Source of the DNA: Marisediminicola senii
GTDB lineage: Bacteria; Actinomycetota; Actinomycetes; Actinomycetales; Microbacteriaceae
NCBI RefSeq assembly: GCF_011057645.1
Contig: NZ_JAALGE010000024.1
Coordinates: forward strand, 1 to 42,120
DNA length: 42,120 nucleotides
Reading direction: 5' to 3'
Shown here piece after piece: positions 1-7,524 of the stretch. How positions within the stretch are numbered: position 1 is the stretch's first letter; every line of letters begins with the position of its first letter. Made by a program: the position numbers and the translations under genes. Below the pieces are notes generated by a model. It did not search any database and was not told the origin of the DNA. It saw nothing but the letters and a program-made list of their open reading frames with translations.

Positions 1-222
1 GTCATCGAGCAGCGCTGTGACGATGCGTTCCAATGCCCGCGGCATCGTCGACGACCCCGACACCAGCATCCCGGGATCAGCGTTAAGAATGGCGAGCACC
101 CGCAGCGCGGGTGGCTGCTTCACCAGCACCGCATCGACCGCCGACTGGATCCGCTCAAAGGGAACACCGGATTCGACTGCGCCGATCAGGTTCGCGATCG
201 CGGAGACAGTCTGCTCACGCAT
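1..222 (-). CDS. Unidentified protein, third gene of integrase operon (partial, runs off left edge)
   Basis: This is an open frame of 74 codons from an ATG at 222 to the window edge, with no stop. The ATG overlaps the stop of the XRE gene by 8 bp (ATGCGTGA), the tight coupling seen in a co-transcribed module. The visible N-terminus starts MREQTVSAIANLIGAV and is helical in character, with no motif I recognise. Its position as third gene behind an integrase and a small regulator suggests it belongs to the same mobile element, for example as a DNA-binding or accessory recombination protein; that is inference from context. The reading is supported by the overlap geometry and by the open frame in a region where the opposite strand offers only unconvincing alternatives. 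Confidence 0.6.
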   Translation of the reverse strand, partial: MREQTVSAIANLIGAVESGVPFERIQSAVDAVLVKQPPALRVLAILNADPGMLVSGSSTMPRALERIVTALLDD

Positions 223-568
223 CGCGCGGCAGAATCTCCGCCCTCTTCGGCCGCAGCCCGCTCTCGCGCAACCTCGCCGTTCCCTGCTCGCTGCTGACGC
301 TCTCGGTCCCGGTTGCCGCGTTCGTCGCTGCAGCCCCCATGTTGACGCGGCCGACGAGGTCGTCCGCCGAGCAGTCGAAAATGTCCATCAGCGCGACCAG
401 GACGTGCATGTTCAGCCGTTCCGGTTTCTCCGTCACGAGTCGGAAAATTTGGCTCGTCGACAAGTCAATGCCCCGTTCTCGCAGCAGCGGGACCAGCTTC
501 GTCGTCGAGAAGATGCCCGCCGCGGCCATAACCTCCCGTAACCGCCACTCATATCCGATCACCCTCAT
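215..568 (-). CDS. XRE-family helix-turn-helix regulator of the integrase module
   Basis: This is a small (117 aa) protein with a Cro/C1-type DNA-binding domain over about residues 10-75: LREVMAAAG, then LLRERGIDLSTSQIFRLVT as the helix-turn-helix, then a closing helix with LVALMDIFDCSADDLVG, the usual XRE ending. The C-terminal 40 residues look disordered (Ala/Thr/Glu-rich). Its ATG at 568 shares bases with the integrase stop (TGATG) and its stop overlaps the next gene, so the three genes are translationally coupled. The likely role is control of the integrase operon or of excision; this rests on family and position only. It could instead be a recombination directionality factor, although those usually have a winged helix. 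Confidence 0.82.
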   Translation of the reverse strand: MRVIGYEWRLREVMAAAGIFSTTKLVPLLRERGIDLSTSQIFRLVTEKPERLNMHVLVALMDIFDCSADDLVGRVNMGAAATNAATGTESVSSEQGTARLRESGLRPKRAEILPRDA

Positions 569-1689
569 CAGGTCTTCTCCTTCTTTGACGGTTGGCCCTG
601 GAGCATCTGCCCGAGCGCCTGCCGCATCATCGTGTTCGCGAAATCACCGCTCACCGCGGTGTAAATGGATGTCGTCGACTGGTAGGCGTGTCCAACCTGC
701 TGCTGCACGAATGTCGGATCCACCCCCTCCTCGACCAAATGTGTGACGTAACTGTGCCGAAGCGCGTGCGGCGATAATCCCGCATCCAGCCCCAGCTCGT
801 CCCGGTAATGAGCGAATCGAGTCGACAGCTCCCGTGTCCGCAGCCGGGTGCCGCGCTCGGACACCCACAACGCGTTCGACCCCTCCGCCCGCATCAGCGG
901 CCAGACGTTCTCGACGTAGTCCTTCACCGCGGTCACCGCCCAGCCGCGCAACGAGATCACGGACCGTCGCTTCGCAGCGCCACCGCGTGCCGCCTTCCCA
1001 TGTCTGACCTGGAGAACACCGAACGCTCCGAACTCCGGCGCGTGCGCGTTGCGATAAAAATCCGTCGTGTCCAGATTCACCGCCTCGTTTGCCCGCAAAC
1101 CCCAGGCGTAGGCAACCTTCAACAACGTCGCATCCCGGTAGGCGGGTAGAGCACCCTTGTGTCCGGCATCCAGGATCCGGTCGACCTCGCCGTCCGCGTG
1201 ATCCAGGAGCATCTGCAGTTCCTCCCGCGTCAACGGCCGTCGTCCCGGTTTGCCCTCGTAGTCCTGCAGATGTTTCGTCGTGTTCCACTCGTGGCAGATC
1301 TGGACCGGATGCGTCCCGAACCGGGTGAGGCACTCGTCCGCCCACCCATAGTGCTCCGAGATGAGATAGTCGCAGAACGAGCGCACCGCATGCTGATGAC
1401 TACGGATCGTCGACGGCGCCAGCTTGCGGACGGCGACCAGATGCATCATCCACTCATCAAGACCTCCGGCAGTCCACAACCACGGCCATTCCCCCGTGAA
1501 AGTCTGAAACCGCTCGACCACGCCGACCACCGTCTTCACCGACGTCTCGCGCAGGTTCCGCCCGCCGCGCTGCTGCATCGTCCAACCCTCCAACATTGCC
1601 GCGAACACCGCGTCCTCCTCCTGAAGGAACGAAACCCCGGCGGCCAAATAAAGCGCCGAAGCACCATGTGGAACAGTCTGCTGACCCAA
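568..1689 (-). CDS. Tyrosine recombinase/integrase of an integrative element
   Basis: This is a site-specific DNA recombinase of the phage-integrase (tyrosine) family, 373 aa from a TTG at 1689. The N-terminal core-binding domain spans about residues 45-140 and the catalytic domain about 150-350. The catalytic set is visible: R199 (YAWGLRANE), K232 (RHGKAARGG), H308 and R311 (LSPHALRHSYVTHL), H334 (VGHAYQS) and the nucleophile Y343 (SIYTAV). No ATG or GTG lies in frame between the TTG and the upstream stop, so the TTG is chosen; an internal ATG at residue 32 would cut into the N-terminus. The gene reads away from the dprA remnant and heads an operon with the XRE gene. Base composition is visibly less GC-rich than the neighbouring housekeeping genes, which fits acquired DNA. 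It is distinct from the resident xerC at 12387. Confidence 0.93.
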   Translation of the reverse strand: MGQQTVPHGASALYLAAGVSFLQEEDAVFAAMLEGWTMQQRGGRNLRETSVKTVVGVVERFQTFTGEWPWLWTAGGLDEWMMHLVAVRKLAPSTIRSHQHAVRSFCDYLISEHYGWADECLTRFGTHPVQICHEWNTTKHLQDYEGKPGRRPLTREELQMLLDHADGEVDRILDAGHKGALPAYRDATLLKVAYAWGLRANEAVNLDTTDFYRNAHAPEFGAFGVLQVRHGKAARGGAAKRRSVISLRGWAVTAVKDYVENVWPLMRAEGSNALWVSERGTRLRTRELSTRFAHYRDELGLDAGLSPHALRHSYVTHLVEEGVDPTFVQQQVGHAYQSTTSIYTAVSGDFANTMMRQALGQMLQGQPSKKEKT

Positions 1690-1706
1690 TCCAAAGCTCC
1701 CATCTA

Positions 1707-1723
1707 ATGCACTAACAATGCAT
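1707..1723. promoter_or_regulatory. Short inverted repeat just upstream of the integrase start
   Basis: ATGCA and TGCAT flank a 7-nt spacer (CTAACAA), 18 bp in front of the integrase start codon. Arm length and spacing resemble a tyrosine-recombinase core site, but the position also suits an operator for the XRE regulator. A second small repeat, ACGCAG at 1815-1820 and again at 1824-1829, lies nearer dprA. The rest of 1690-1840 shows no gene that I can support. Confidence 0.3.
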
Positions 1724-1841
1724 CAAGCGCGACTCATATTGCGAATCCGCCACGCCTTGGCATCACTGCGCCGCCCGGCCGACCGCTTCGATACGATTAC
1801 CGACACCTGTATCCACGCAGATCACGCAGCAGACGGAATAG

Positions 1842-2645
1842 CGCGCGGTTATCTCGCTGGTCGGCGCCCGCGCGGCCACCACCTACGGCGAACGCGTCGC
1901 AATCGACGCGTCGGCGGGGCTCGTCGACCGCGGGTACTGCATCGTCTCCGGCGCGGCATTCGGCATCGACGGTATGGCCCACCGCGCGGCGCTCGCATCG
2001 TCCGGTGTGACCGTGGCAATCCTCGCGGGTGGGGTCGACCGCTTCTACCCGAGCGGTCACGAGGCGATGCTCTCCCGCATCGTTCAGACGGGGGCGGTCA
2101 TCTCCGAGCTGCCGTGCGGCGCCCCGCCCACCAAGTGGCGGTTCCTGCACCGCAACCGGTTAATCGCCGCCGCCAGCCTCGCCACCGTCGTGCTCGAGGC
2201 CGGGTGGCGTTCCGGTTCGCTCAACACCGCGGGCCACGCCGCGACGATCGGGCGGCCGCTCGGGGCGGTGCCGGGGCCGATCACGAGTGCGGCCTCGGCG
2301 GGCTGCCACCGGTTGATCCGTGAATCCGCTGCCGTCTGCGTCACCAACCCCGATGAGATGGCCGAGCTCGCCCCGCTGTGGGCCGCACCGGGGACACAGG
2401 GGCGGGGGAGGTCGACGCAGCGCCCGGGCCCGCAGGCGCACCCGTCGACCGGTGCTGGTCGCAGCGGACACATCGGCGACGAGATGAGGGTGCTCGATGC
2501 GCTGAGCAGCCGGTCCGCCCGATCCGTCGACGACATCGCCGCACGGAGCGGCCTCGCGGTCGAGACCGTGCGCGGGGTGCTCGGGGCGCTCGACCTCGAG
2601 GGCGCAGCCAGGCGGGGGGAGCACGGGTGGCTGCGGTCGACGTAG
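1842..2645 (+). pseudogene. dprA: dprA (smf) remnant, 5' third missing beside an integrase
   Basis: DprA loads RecA on incoming single-stranded DNA in natural transformation. The frame opens right after an in-frame TAG at 1839-1841 and at once matches the DprA Rossmann core: ISLVGARAATTYGE, then SGAAFGIDGMAHRAAL, LAGGVDRFYPSGHE, FLHRNRLIAAAS and AGWRSGSLNTAGHAA, followed by a C-terminal winged helix (about the last 55 residues, DEMRVLDALSS to HGWLRST). The N-terminal SAM-like domain and the start of the core are absent, and no ATG occurs in frame before 1974, which is already inside the core. The missing part is not in the 150 bp upstream; that space leads straight into the integrase operon. 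The most economical reading is that an integrative element split the gene, with the 5' half at its other end outside this window. A simple deletion is the alternative. Confidence 0.88.
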
Positions 2646-2689
2646 TGCGGCACGGGGCTGCGCCGACTGCTTTCGATGCACGGCCGACG

Positions 2690-2731
2690 GCTATCGGTAC
2701 GCGACCGAGAGCTATCGGTGCATGACCGAGA
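2690..2731 (-). repeat. 21-bp tandem duplication containing the formamidase stop codon
   Basis: Positions 2690-2710 and 2711-2731 are near-identical 21-bp copies (19 of 21 match by eye). Read on the minus strand, each copy encodes L-S-V-x-x-R and then TAG, so the last codons and the stop of the acetamidase gene occur twice in a row and in frame. This looks like replication slippage at the 3' end of the gene and provides a back-up stop. Confidence 0.7.
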
Positions 2732-3641
2732 GGGGGAGATAGGCGCTGACGATCCAGTTGGGGGCGTCGACCACCTCGCTGATCTTCAGGTCGACGATGA
2801 CGGAGGCGAGGATGTATGCCTCGTGGGGTTCGATGCGGTAAGTGAAACAGAGGTGGTCGATCATGGTGCGCAGTGCTTCCCTGGCGGCGTCGAGCAGGTC
2901 GGGGCGCACGCCGGTGGTGGCGTAGTAGCCCTGGTCCTCGATCCCCGGCTGGAGCGGGCCGGCGGTCTGGAATTGCGGTGAGGGGATGGAGCGTCCCTGG
3001 TGCAGGGTGATCCTCAGTGCGCCGTCCAGGGGTGCTTCGATGGCCGTGATGCAGACTTCACCGTCTCCCTGGGCGGCGTGCGGGTCGCCGAACATCAGTC
3101 GTGCGCCGGTGAGTCCGACGGGAAGGAAGATGCGGGTTCCGACGACGAGGTCGCGGATGTCCATGTTGCCCCCGAAGTCGCCAGGGGGCATCACGGGGAG
3201 TGGGTCGGGGGTGTTCGGGGTGCATGCCAGCACCCCGAGGAATGGGCGCAGGGGAATGGTCGCGACGTCGAGGAACTCGGTGGTGTCGCCGGTGGTGAGG
3301 TCCCACTTGTAGACGTAGGGCTCGGTGAAGTCGTCGGGCAGCAGGCCGGCGCCGGGGCGGCTGGCGGTGAAGCCCCAGCCGAGTGGCTGGAATTCGAGGG
3401 GTTCGACTTCGATCACGTCGCCGGGTTGCGCACCCTCGACGAGGATCGGTCCGCGCAGGGGATAGCTGCGGGAGGCGTCGCGCGGCACGATGGGGTCACC
3501 CTGCCGATAGTCGTCGAGCTGGCCGTCGGCGGCGTCGCGCACGTCGAAGCTGATGGTGTCGCCGCTGCGGATGCTGAGCACCGGCTCGTGGGCGGGAGTC
3601 CACAACCGGTTGTAGACGTCGGGAACCTCATGGTGTGCCAT
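2712..3641 (-). CDS. Acetamidase/formamidase family protein
   Basis: Members of this family (FmdA/AmdA) hydrolyse short amides such as formamide or acetamide to the acid and ammonia in the cytoplasm. The protein is 309 aa, within the family's usual range. Diagnostic stretches are GDVIEVE (74-80) with PLGWGF just after, FGGNMD (156-161) and the hallmark GDPHAAQGDGEV (185-196). There is no signal peptide. The ATG at 3641 gives MAHHEVPDV. The gene lies 67 bp downstream of the response regulator and reads the same way, so kinase, regulator and amidase may be one unit. That places an amide-hydrolysing enzyme under the same control region as a carboxylate transporter; the link could be supply of a carboxylate and ammonia, but the true substrate cannot be read from the sequence. 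Confidence 0.9.
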   Translation of the reverse strand: MAHHEVPDVYNRLWTPAHEPVLSIRSGDTISFDVRDAADGQLDDYRQGDPIVPRDASRSYPLRGPILVEGAQPGDVIEVEPLEFQPLGWGFTASRPGAGLLPDDFTEPYVYKWDLTTGDTTEFLDVATIPLRPFLGVLACTPNTPDPLPVMPPGDFGGNMDIRDLVVGTRIFLPVGLTGARLMFGDPHAAQGDGEVCITAIEAPLDGALRITLHQGRSIPSPQFQTAGPLQPGIEDQGYYATTGVRPDLLDAAREALRTMIDHLCFTYRIEPHEAYILASVIVDLKISEVVDAPNWIVSAYLPLSVMHR

Positions 3642-3708
3642 GGTGTCGGACCCTAACTCGTGGAATGTCGTCGGTCGTGTCGACGTGCCGCCGTGCGGGG
3701 AGCCGCGC

Positions 3709-4518
3709 TCACCTCGGCGGGACCGGGGACGCTCGCCGGTAGAGCACTTCAGGGCGTCCGCGCGCGCCGAAGCGATGCGACACCGCGACGTACCCGTTGC
3801 CCGACAGGTAGGCGAGATAGCGCCGCACCGTCGCGGGCGACGCCCCCGACGCGGCGGATATCGCCTGGGCGGTGACCGGCGAGGTCAGGTGCAGGGCGTC
3901 CAGGATCGTGCGCAGCGTCGGTTCCGACAGGCCCTTGGGCAGCGGCTGGCCGGTGGTCGCCCCGCCGATCGCGGAACCGGGAGAATGCGCCCCGCCGCGG
4001 AGCTCCCCGCGGCCCGCGTCTGCGGCCGGGGCCACCAGCCGGTCGATCTCGCCCTGCGCCAGCCCCACGGGCACCTCCGGCGGCCGCTCCGCGCGCGAGC
4101 GCCGGTACTCGGTCAGGCGCTCCGCGAACGCCTCACGGGTGAACGGCTTCACGAGGTAGCCGACCACGTGGGCGGCGAGAGCCTGCCGCACCGTGAACCC
4201 GTCACGTGCCGAGCTGACCACCATGACGTCCACACTCCAGTCCCGCACGAGGCGCAGCCGGTGCAACACTTCGATGCCGCTGAAGTCGGGCAGGTTCATA
4301 TCGAGGAGCACGAGGTCGACCGCGGTGTTCGAGGCGAACCGCGCGGCCTGCGTTCCCGTGCGCACCGTGCCGACCAGGGCGAACCCCGGAATATCGCGCA
4401 GGTACGCGCTGTGCAGCCGCACCACGGCGGGATCGTCGTCCACGATGAGGGTCCTGATGGGGTCGCCGGTCACCGCAGTGGTCACCGCGCCGGTCGCACC
4501 GGTCACGTCGCCGGTCAC
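3709..4518 (-). CDS. Response regulator, CitB/DcuR type
   Basis: This is a two-component response regulator of 269 aa. The receiver domain spans about residues 20-135, with acidic pocket D27/D28 (LIVDDDP), phospho-acceptor D73 (LLDMNLP) and the conserved lysine K124 (GYLVKPF). The C-terminal part (about 198-265) carries a helix-turn-helix with ISAASGASPATVRRYLAYL followed by a wing-like GYVAVSHRF, as in CitB/DcuR regulators. A GTG at 4518 overlaps the kinase stop (GTGA) and is preferred over the ATG at 4575, which would overlap the kinase by 60 bp and add low-complexity residues. The linker between the two domains is Gly/Ala-rich. By family and by the divergent tctCBA genes, it most likely controls uptake of a carboxylate; the binding site is unknown. 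Confidence 0.9.
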   Translation of the reverse strand: MTGDVTGATGAVTTAVTGDPIRTLIVDDDPAVVRLHSAYLRDIPGFALVGTVRTGTQAARFASNTAVDLVLLDMNLPDFSGIEVLHRLRLVRDWSVDVMVVSSARDGFTVRQALAAHVVGYLVKPFTREAFAERLTEYRRSRAERPPEVPVGLAQGEIDRLVAPAADAGRGELRGGAHSPGSAIGGATTGQPLPKGLSEPTLRTILDALHLTSPVTAQAISAASGASPATVRRYLAYLSGNGYVAVSHRFGARGRPEVLYRRASPVPPR

Positions 4519-5771
4519 CGCGCCCGGTCCCGCACGGCGAGGGGCATCTCGACCGTGAAGCGTGCCCCACCCCACGGCGACCTGCTGACCGTGATGCTCC
4601 CACCGCGGTGTGCGACCTCTCGGCGCACGATGTCGAGGCCGACTCCCCGGTCGTCCGGGCCGCCCTTCGACGAGACCCCGCGTTCGAAGATGCGGTCGAC
4701 CAGCTCCGGAGCGATGCCTGGCCCGTCGTCATTCACGTCGACGTGCAGGTCGGTGGTGTCGGCTACCGCGAGCACGCGCACCCGCCCGTCGGCCGCCTCG
4801 ATCGCGTTGCGGCACAGGTTGCTGACGACGAGCAGGTCGGTGTCGTCGAGAACCCCCGCACCCACGGTCGTGAGGGGGTCGACCTCGAGGGAGCCGTCAC
4901 GGTCCGCGAACTCGGCCGCGTAGGCGTCGAGCAGGGTTCGCAGCGCCGGATCGGTCACCGCGCTCGCGGCATCCATCACCGTCGTCGGGGGGACCAGGCG
5001 ATCGACGTATTCGAGCACCGCGCCGGATTCGCCCTCCGCGACGAGCCCGCGGATGACGTGCAGGCGGGTGCGGAACTCGTGGGTATGGTCGCGCAGCGCT
5101 CCGGCGATCTGTCGCTGGGTCTCGGCCTCGCGCGCGCGTTCCTCGACGGGCCGCACGCTGCGACGCAGCGCACCCGTCAGCAGGGCACTCACCAGGCAGC
5201 CGAGCACCACCGACCCAAGCACCCACGGCAGCAGTCCACCGATCGCGTCGTCGAGGTCCTGCGCGATGGTGCTCTCGAGGATGCCGACCGACGCGGTTCC
5301 CACCACGGTGCCGCCGTCGAAGACCGGAACCTTGGCACGCAGGGTCGACCCGATGGTGCCCGATTCGGTGCCCACGAACGATTCGCCGGCCAGCACCTTC
5401 GAGGGGTCGGTCGATACGGGGAGACCCCGCTCCGAAGCCGTGGGGTGGGTGAGGCGAATGCCGTCGGCGTCGGTGATGACCACGTAGTCGACCCCAGACG
5501 CGCGCTCGATCGTGTCGGCCAGCGGCTGCAGCTCGCCCATGGCCGTTTCGGCGTCGAGCTGCACCGCGGCGCGCACCTGCGCGAGGTCGGCGAGGCTGCG
5601 CGAGACGTCGAGCACGCGGTCGGTGGTGGCAGAACGGATGCTGCGTTCCTGCACGGTCACGGCAACCAGCGTGGTGACCCCGACGCATGACAGCACCACG
5701 ATGCACTGCATGACCAGCACCAGCAGCATGCTGGTCTTAGTCGCGAGCACAGGCCGACTCGGTGTCATCAT
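4515..5771 (-). CDS. Sensor histidine kinase, CitA/DcuS type
   Basis: This is a membrane sensor kinase of 418 aa from the ATG at 5771 (MMTPSRPVLATKTS). TM1 is about residues 14-38, an extracytoplasmic sensor domain of about 140 residues follows (with VDYVVITDADGIRLTHP, typical of PAS/Cache-like carboxylate sensors of this class), and TM2 is about 181-201. The H-box HTHEFRTRLHVIRGL places the phosphorylated histidine at H231, matching the THE(F/Y)xNxLHVI pattern of CitA/DcuS. ATP-binding motifs are NLCRNAIEA (N box), DDGPGIAP (G1) and RGVGLDIV (G2). The upstream ATG at 5834 would add 21 residues ahead of the basic start and is less likely. It is translationally coupled to the response regulator, and the pair diverges from tctCBA, so the ligand is probably the substrate of that transporter (a di- or tricarboxylate). 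Confidence 0.92.
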   Translation of the reverse strand: MMTPSRPVLATKTSMLLVLVMQCIVVLSCVGVTTLVAVTVQERSIRSATTDRVLDVSRSLADLAQVRAAVQLDAETAMGELQPLADTIERASGVDYVVITDADGIRLTHPTASERGLPVSTDPSKVLAGESFVGTESGTIGSTLRAKVPVFDGGTVVGTASVGILESTIAQDLDDAIGGLLPWVLGSVVLGCLVSALLTGALRRSVRPVEERAREAETQRQIAGALRDHTHEFRTRLHVIRGLVAEGESGAVLEYVDRLVPPTTVMDAASAVTDPALRTLLDAYAAEFADRDGSLEVDPLTTVGAGVLDDTDLLVVSNLCRNAIEAADGRVRVLAVADTTDLHVDVNDDGPGIAPELVDRIFERGVSSKGGPDDRGVGLDIVRREVAHRGGSITVSRSPWGGARFTVEMPLAVRDRAR

Positions 5772-5893
5772 CGACTCCTCTGCGGCGTGAGCATCAAAGA
5801 GCGCAATTCCCACGGGGGCAGGCGCCACGGTCACTCGGTGGCAGTCTACTCGGCACGCCTTCCTCGACGACGAAGGGGGCGCGGGAGGTGACC
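5772..5893. promoter_or_regulatory. Divergent control region between sensor kinase and tctCBA
   Basis: This 122-bp gap serves both transcription units. It holds an imperfect inverted repeat, GCCACGG at 5824-5830 and CGGTGGC at 5836-5842 (GCCAC/GTGGC arms), a reasonable candidate operator for the adjacent response regulator. A clear ribosome binding site GGGAGGTG lies just before the tctC ATG. I cannot place -10/-35 boxes with confidence. Confidence 0.35.
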
Positions 5894-6874
5894 ATGCGGA
5901 GACGCATCAGCGGCACGATCATCGGGGTGATCGCGGCATCCATGTTCCTGGCTGCGGCAGCCCACGCCACGACGACGGGAGGGGCTGCGAGCCCCCGCAC
6001 GAAGGTGACCCTGGTGGCACCGGCGGCACCCGGAGGCGGGTGGGACGCCTTCGCCCGCGAGAGCCAGCAGGTGATGCGCGTGGAGGGGATCGCCGGGGGA
6101 GTCCAGGTGGTCAACATTCCCGGTGCCTCCGGCACCATCGGCCTCGGCCAGCTCGTCGGCATGGGCGACCGCCACGACCTCATGATGGTCACCGGCGGCG
6201 TGATGCTCGGCGGCATCATCATCAACGACTCGCAGGTCACCCTCGACGACGTGGTGCCGATCGCCCGGCTCGCCGACGATTTCAACGTGCTCGTCGTGCC
6301 CGCCGATTCGCCGTACCAGACGCTCGACGACTTCGCTGCGGCCCTCGCGGCGAACCCGGGGGGAACGGCGATAGCGGGAGGCTCGCTCGGCGGCATCGAC
6401 CACCTGCTTGCCGGGCTTCTCGCGCAGGAGGTAGGGGCCGACCCCGCCGAGGTCAACTACCTGGCCTACCCGGGAGGGGGCGAGGTGGTCACGTCGATCC
6501 TGTCGCAGACCGCGGCGGCCGGCCTGTCTGGCTACAACGAGTTCCGCGACCAGATCGAGTCGGGCAGCATGCGCGCCCTCGGCACCTCGGCCCCGGAGCC
6601 CGTCGATGGCATCGACATCCCCACCTTCCGGGAGGGTGGCCTCGACGTCGCCATGTCGAACTGGCGCGGCTTCGTCGCCCCTCCCGGCATCTCCGAGTCC
6701 GTCGAGGCGGAGCTCGTCGCCATGGCTACGGAGCTTCGCGACACCCCGGCCTGGCGCGAGGTGCTCGACCGCAACGGCTGGGTCGACAGCTACATGATCG
6801 GCGACGAATTCGCCGCCTTCATCGACGAAGAGACACAACGCACGGGAGAGATCGTGGAGGAACTGGGACTGTGA
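5894..6874 (+). CDS. tctC: Tripartite tricarboxylate transporter, substrate-binding protein TctC
   Basis: This is the extracytoplasmic substrate receptor of a TctABC secondary transporter. The 326-aa protein starts MRRRISG with a signal peptide to about residue 26 (hydrophobic stretch IIGVIAASMFLAAAAHA). The mature part shows the Bug/TctC signatures: VAPAAPGGGWDAFAR near the N-terminus, VNIPGASGTIGL, LAGLLAQEVGADPAEVNYLAYPGGGEV and the late RGFVAPPGI. Start: the ATG at 5894 follows a strong RBS. The gene is first of a coupled operon (GTGA overlap with tctB). One oddity is that no cysteine follows the signal peptide, so there is no lipobox to hold this binding protein on a Gram-positive cell. 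The substrate is probably a di- or tricarboxylate, judging by family and by the divergent CitA/DcuS-like kinase. Confidence 0.93.
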   Translation: MRRRISGTIIGVIAASMFLAAAAHATTTGGAASPRTKVTLVAPAAPGGGWDAFARESQQVMRVEGIAGGVQVVNIPGASGTIGLGQLVGMGDRHDLMMVTGGVMLGGIIINDSQVTLDDVVPIARLADDFNVLVVPADSPYQTLDDFAAALAANPGGTAIAGGSLGGIDHLLAGLLAQEVGADPAEVNYLAYPGGGEVVTSILSQTAAAGLSGYNEFRDQIESGSMRALGTSAPEPVDGIDIPTFREGGLDVAMSNWRGFVAPPGISESVEAELVAMATELRDTPAWREVLDRNGWVDSYMIGDEFAAFIDEETQRTGEIVEELGL

Positions 6875-7524
6875 GCATCAACGAATCGCCACCGCTCTCG
6901 ACGGGTGCGCTGCGGGTGCAGCGCATGCCGCGCTGGTACACCGGTCGCAGTGAACTGATCGTCGTCGCGGGCGTGCTCGCGCTCGCCACCGTGCTGCTCT
7001 ACGGCACGGTCACCATGGAGGTGCGCGAGGAAGACGTCTTTCCCGGCCCGCAGTTCTTTCCCGCCCTGGTCGTCGTCTTCCTCTACGCGGCGGCCATCGC
7101 GCTCGCCATCGAGGTCTGGCGGTCTCCCCAGCGTGCACACGTCGGAGACGACCCGGTCGAGATGTCCGACGAGATGCTGCGCGACCTCGGTCGCATCGAC
7201 GAGACCAGCGAGATCCGGGTCGTCTCCCCGGAGGACTACGCCGCCACGACCACCGACTCCGGCTCACCGGCCCGTTCTGGCTCCGACCGCAAGACCGTGC
7301 TGATCACCATCGGCGCCTTCGCTGGCTTCATCGTCATCCTCCCGGTGGTGGGCTGGCTGATCTCCGCGGCCGCGCTGTTCTGGGTCATCGCGTGGGCCTT
7401 CGGCAGCACCCGCCCGCTCATGGACATCGCGATCGCCGCGATCATGTCGTCATCCGTGCAGCTGGCCTTCGGCGCAGGCCTCGGGCTCTCCCTGCCCGGT
7501 GGCTTCCTGGCGGGGGTGCTCTGA
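6871..7524 (+). CDS. tctB: Tripartite tricarboxylate transporter, small membrane subunit TctB
   Basis: This is the small four-helix membrane subunit that partners TctA. It is 217 aa from a GTG at 6871 that overlaps the tctC stop (GTGA). Hydrophobic segments run about residues 28-46 (ELIVVAGVLALATVLLYG), 64-83 (FFPALVVVFLYAAAIALAI), 144-163 (TVLITIGAFAGFIVILPVV) and the C-terminal 40 residues, ending GLSLPGGFLAGVL. VFPGPQFFP after helix 1 is the family's conserved DPGPxxFP-like loop. A hydrophilic loop of about 60 residues joins the two helix pairs and is longer than in many TctB proteins. The gene is coupled to tctA by a TGATG overlap. Confidence 0.9.
   Translation: MSINESPPLSTGALRVQRMPRWYTGRSELIVVAGVLALATVLLYGTVTMEVREEDVFPGPQFFPALVVVFLYAAAIALAIEVWRSPQRAHVGDDPVEMSDEMLRDLGRIDETSEIRVVSPEDYAATTTDSGSPARSGSDRKTVLITIGAFAGFIVILPVVGWLISAAALFWVIAWAFGSTRPLMDIAIAAIMSSSVQLAFGAGLGLSLPGGFLAGVL

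Noticed and set aside
17-541. Plus-strand ORFs at the left edge
   Set aside because: The minus-strand genes there overlap by a few bases in the manner of an operon and one has an XRE domain; the plus-strand frames have no recognisable features.
1718-2323. Plus-strand ORF of 201 aa over the dprA remnant
   Set aside because: Arg/His-rich frame shifted from dprA. The dprA frame carries all the conserved motifs, so this one is a shadow. It also does not contain the missing dprA N-terminus.
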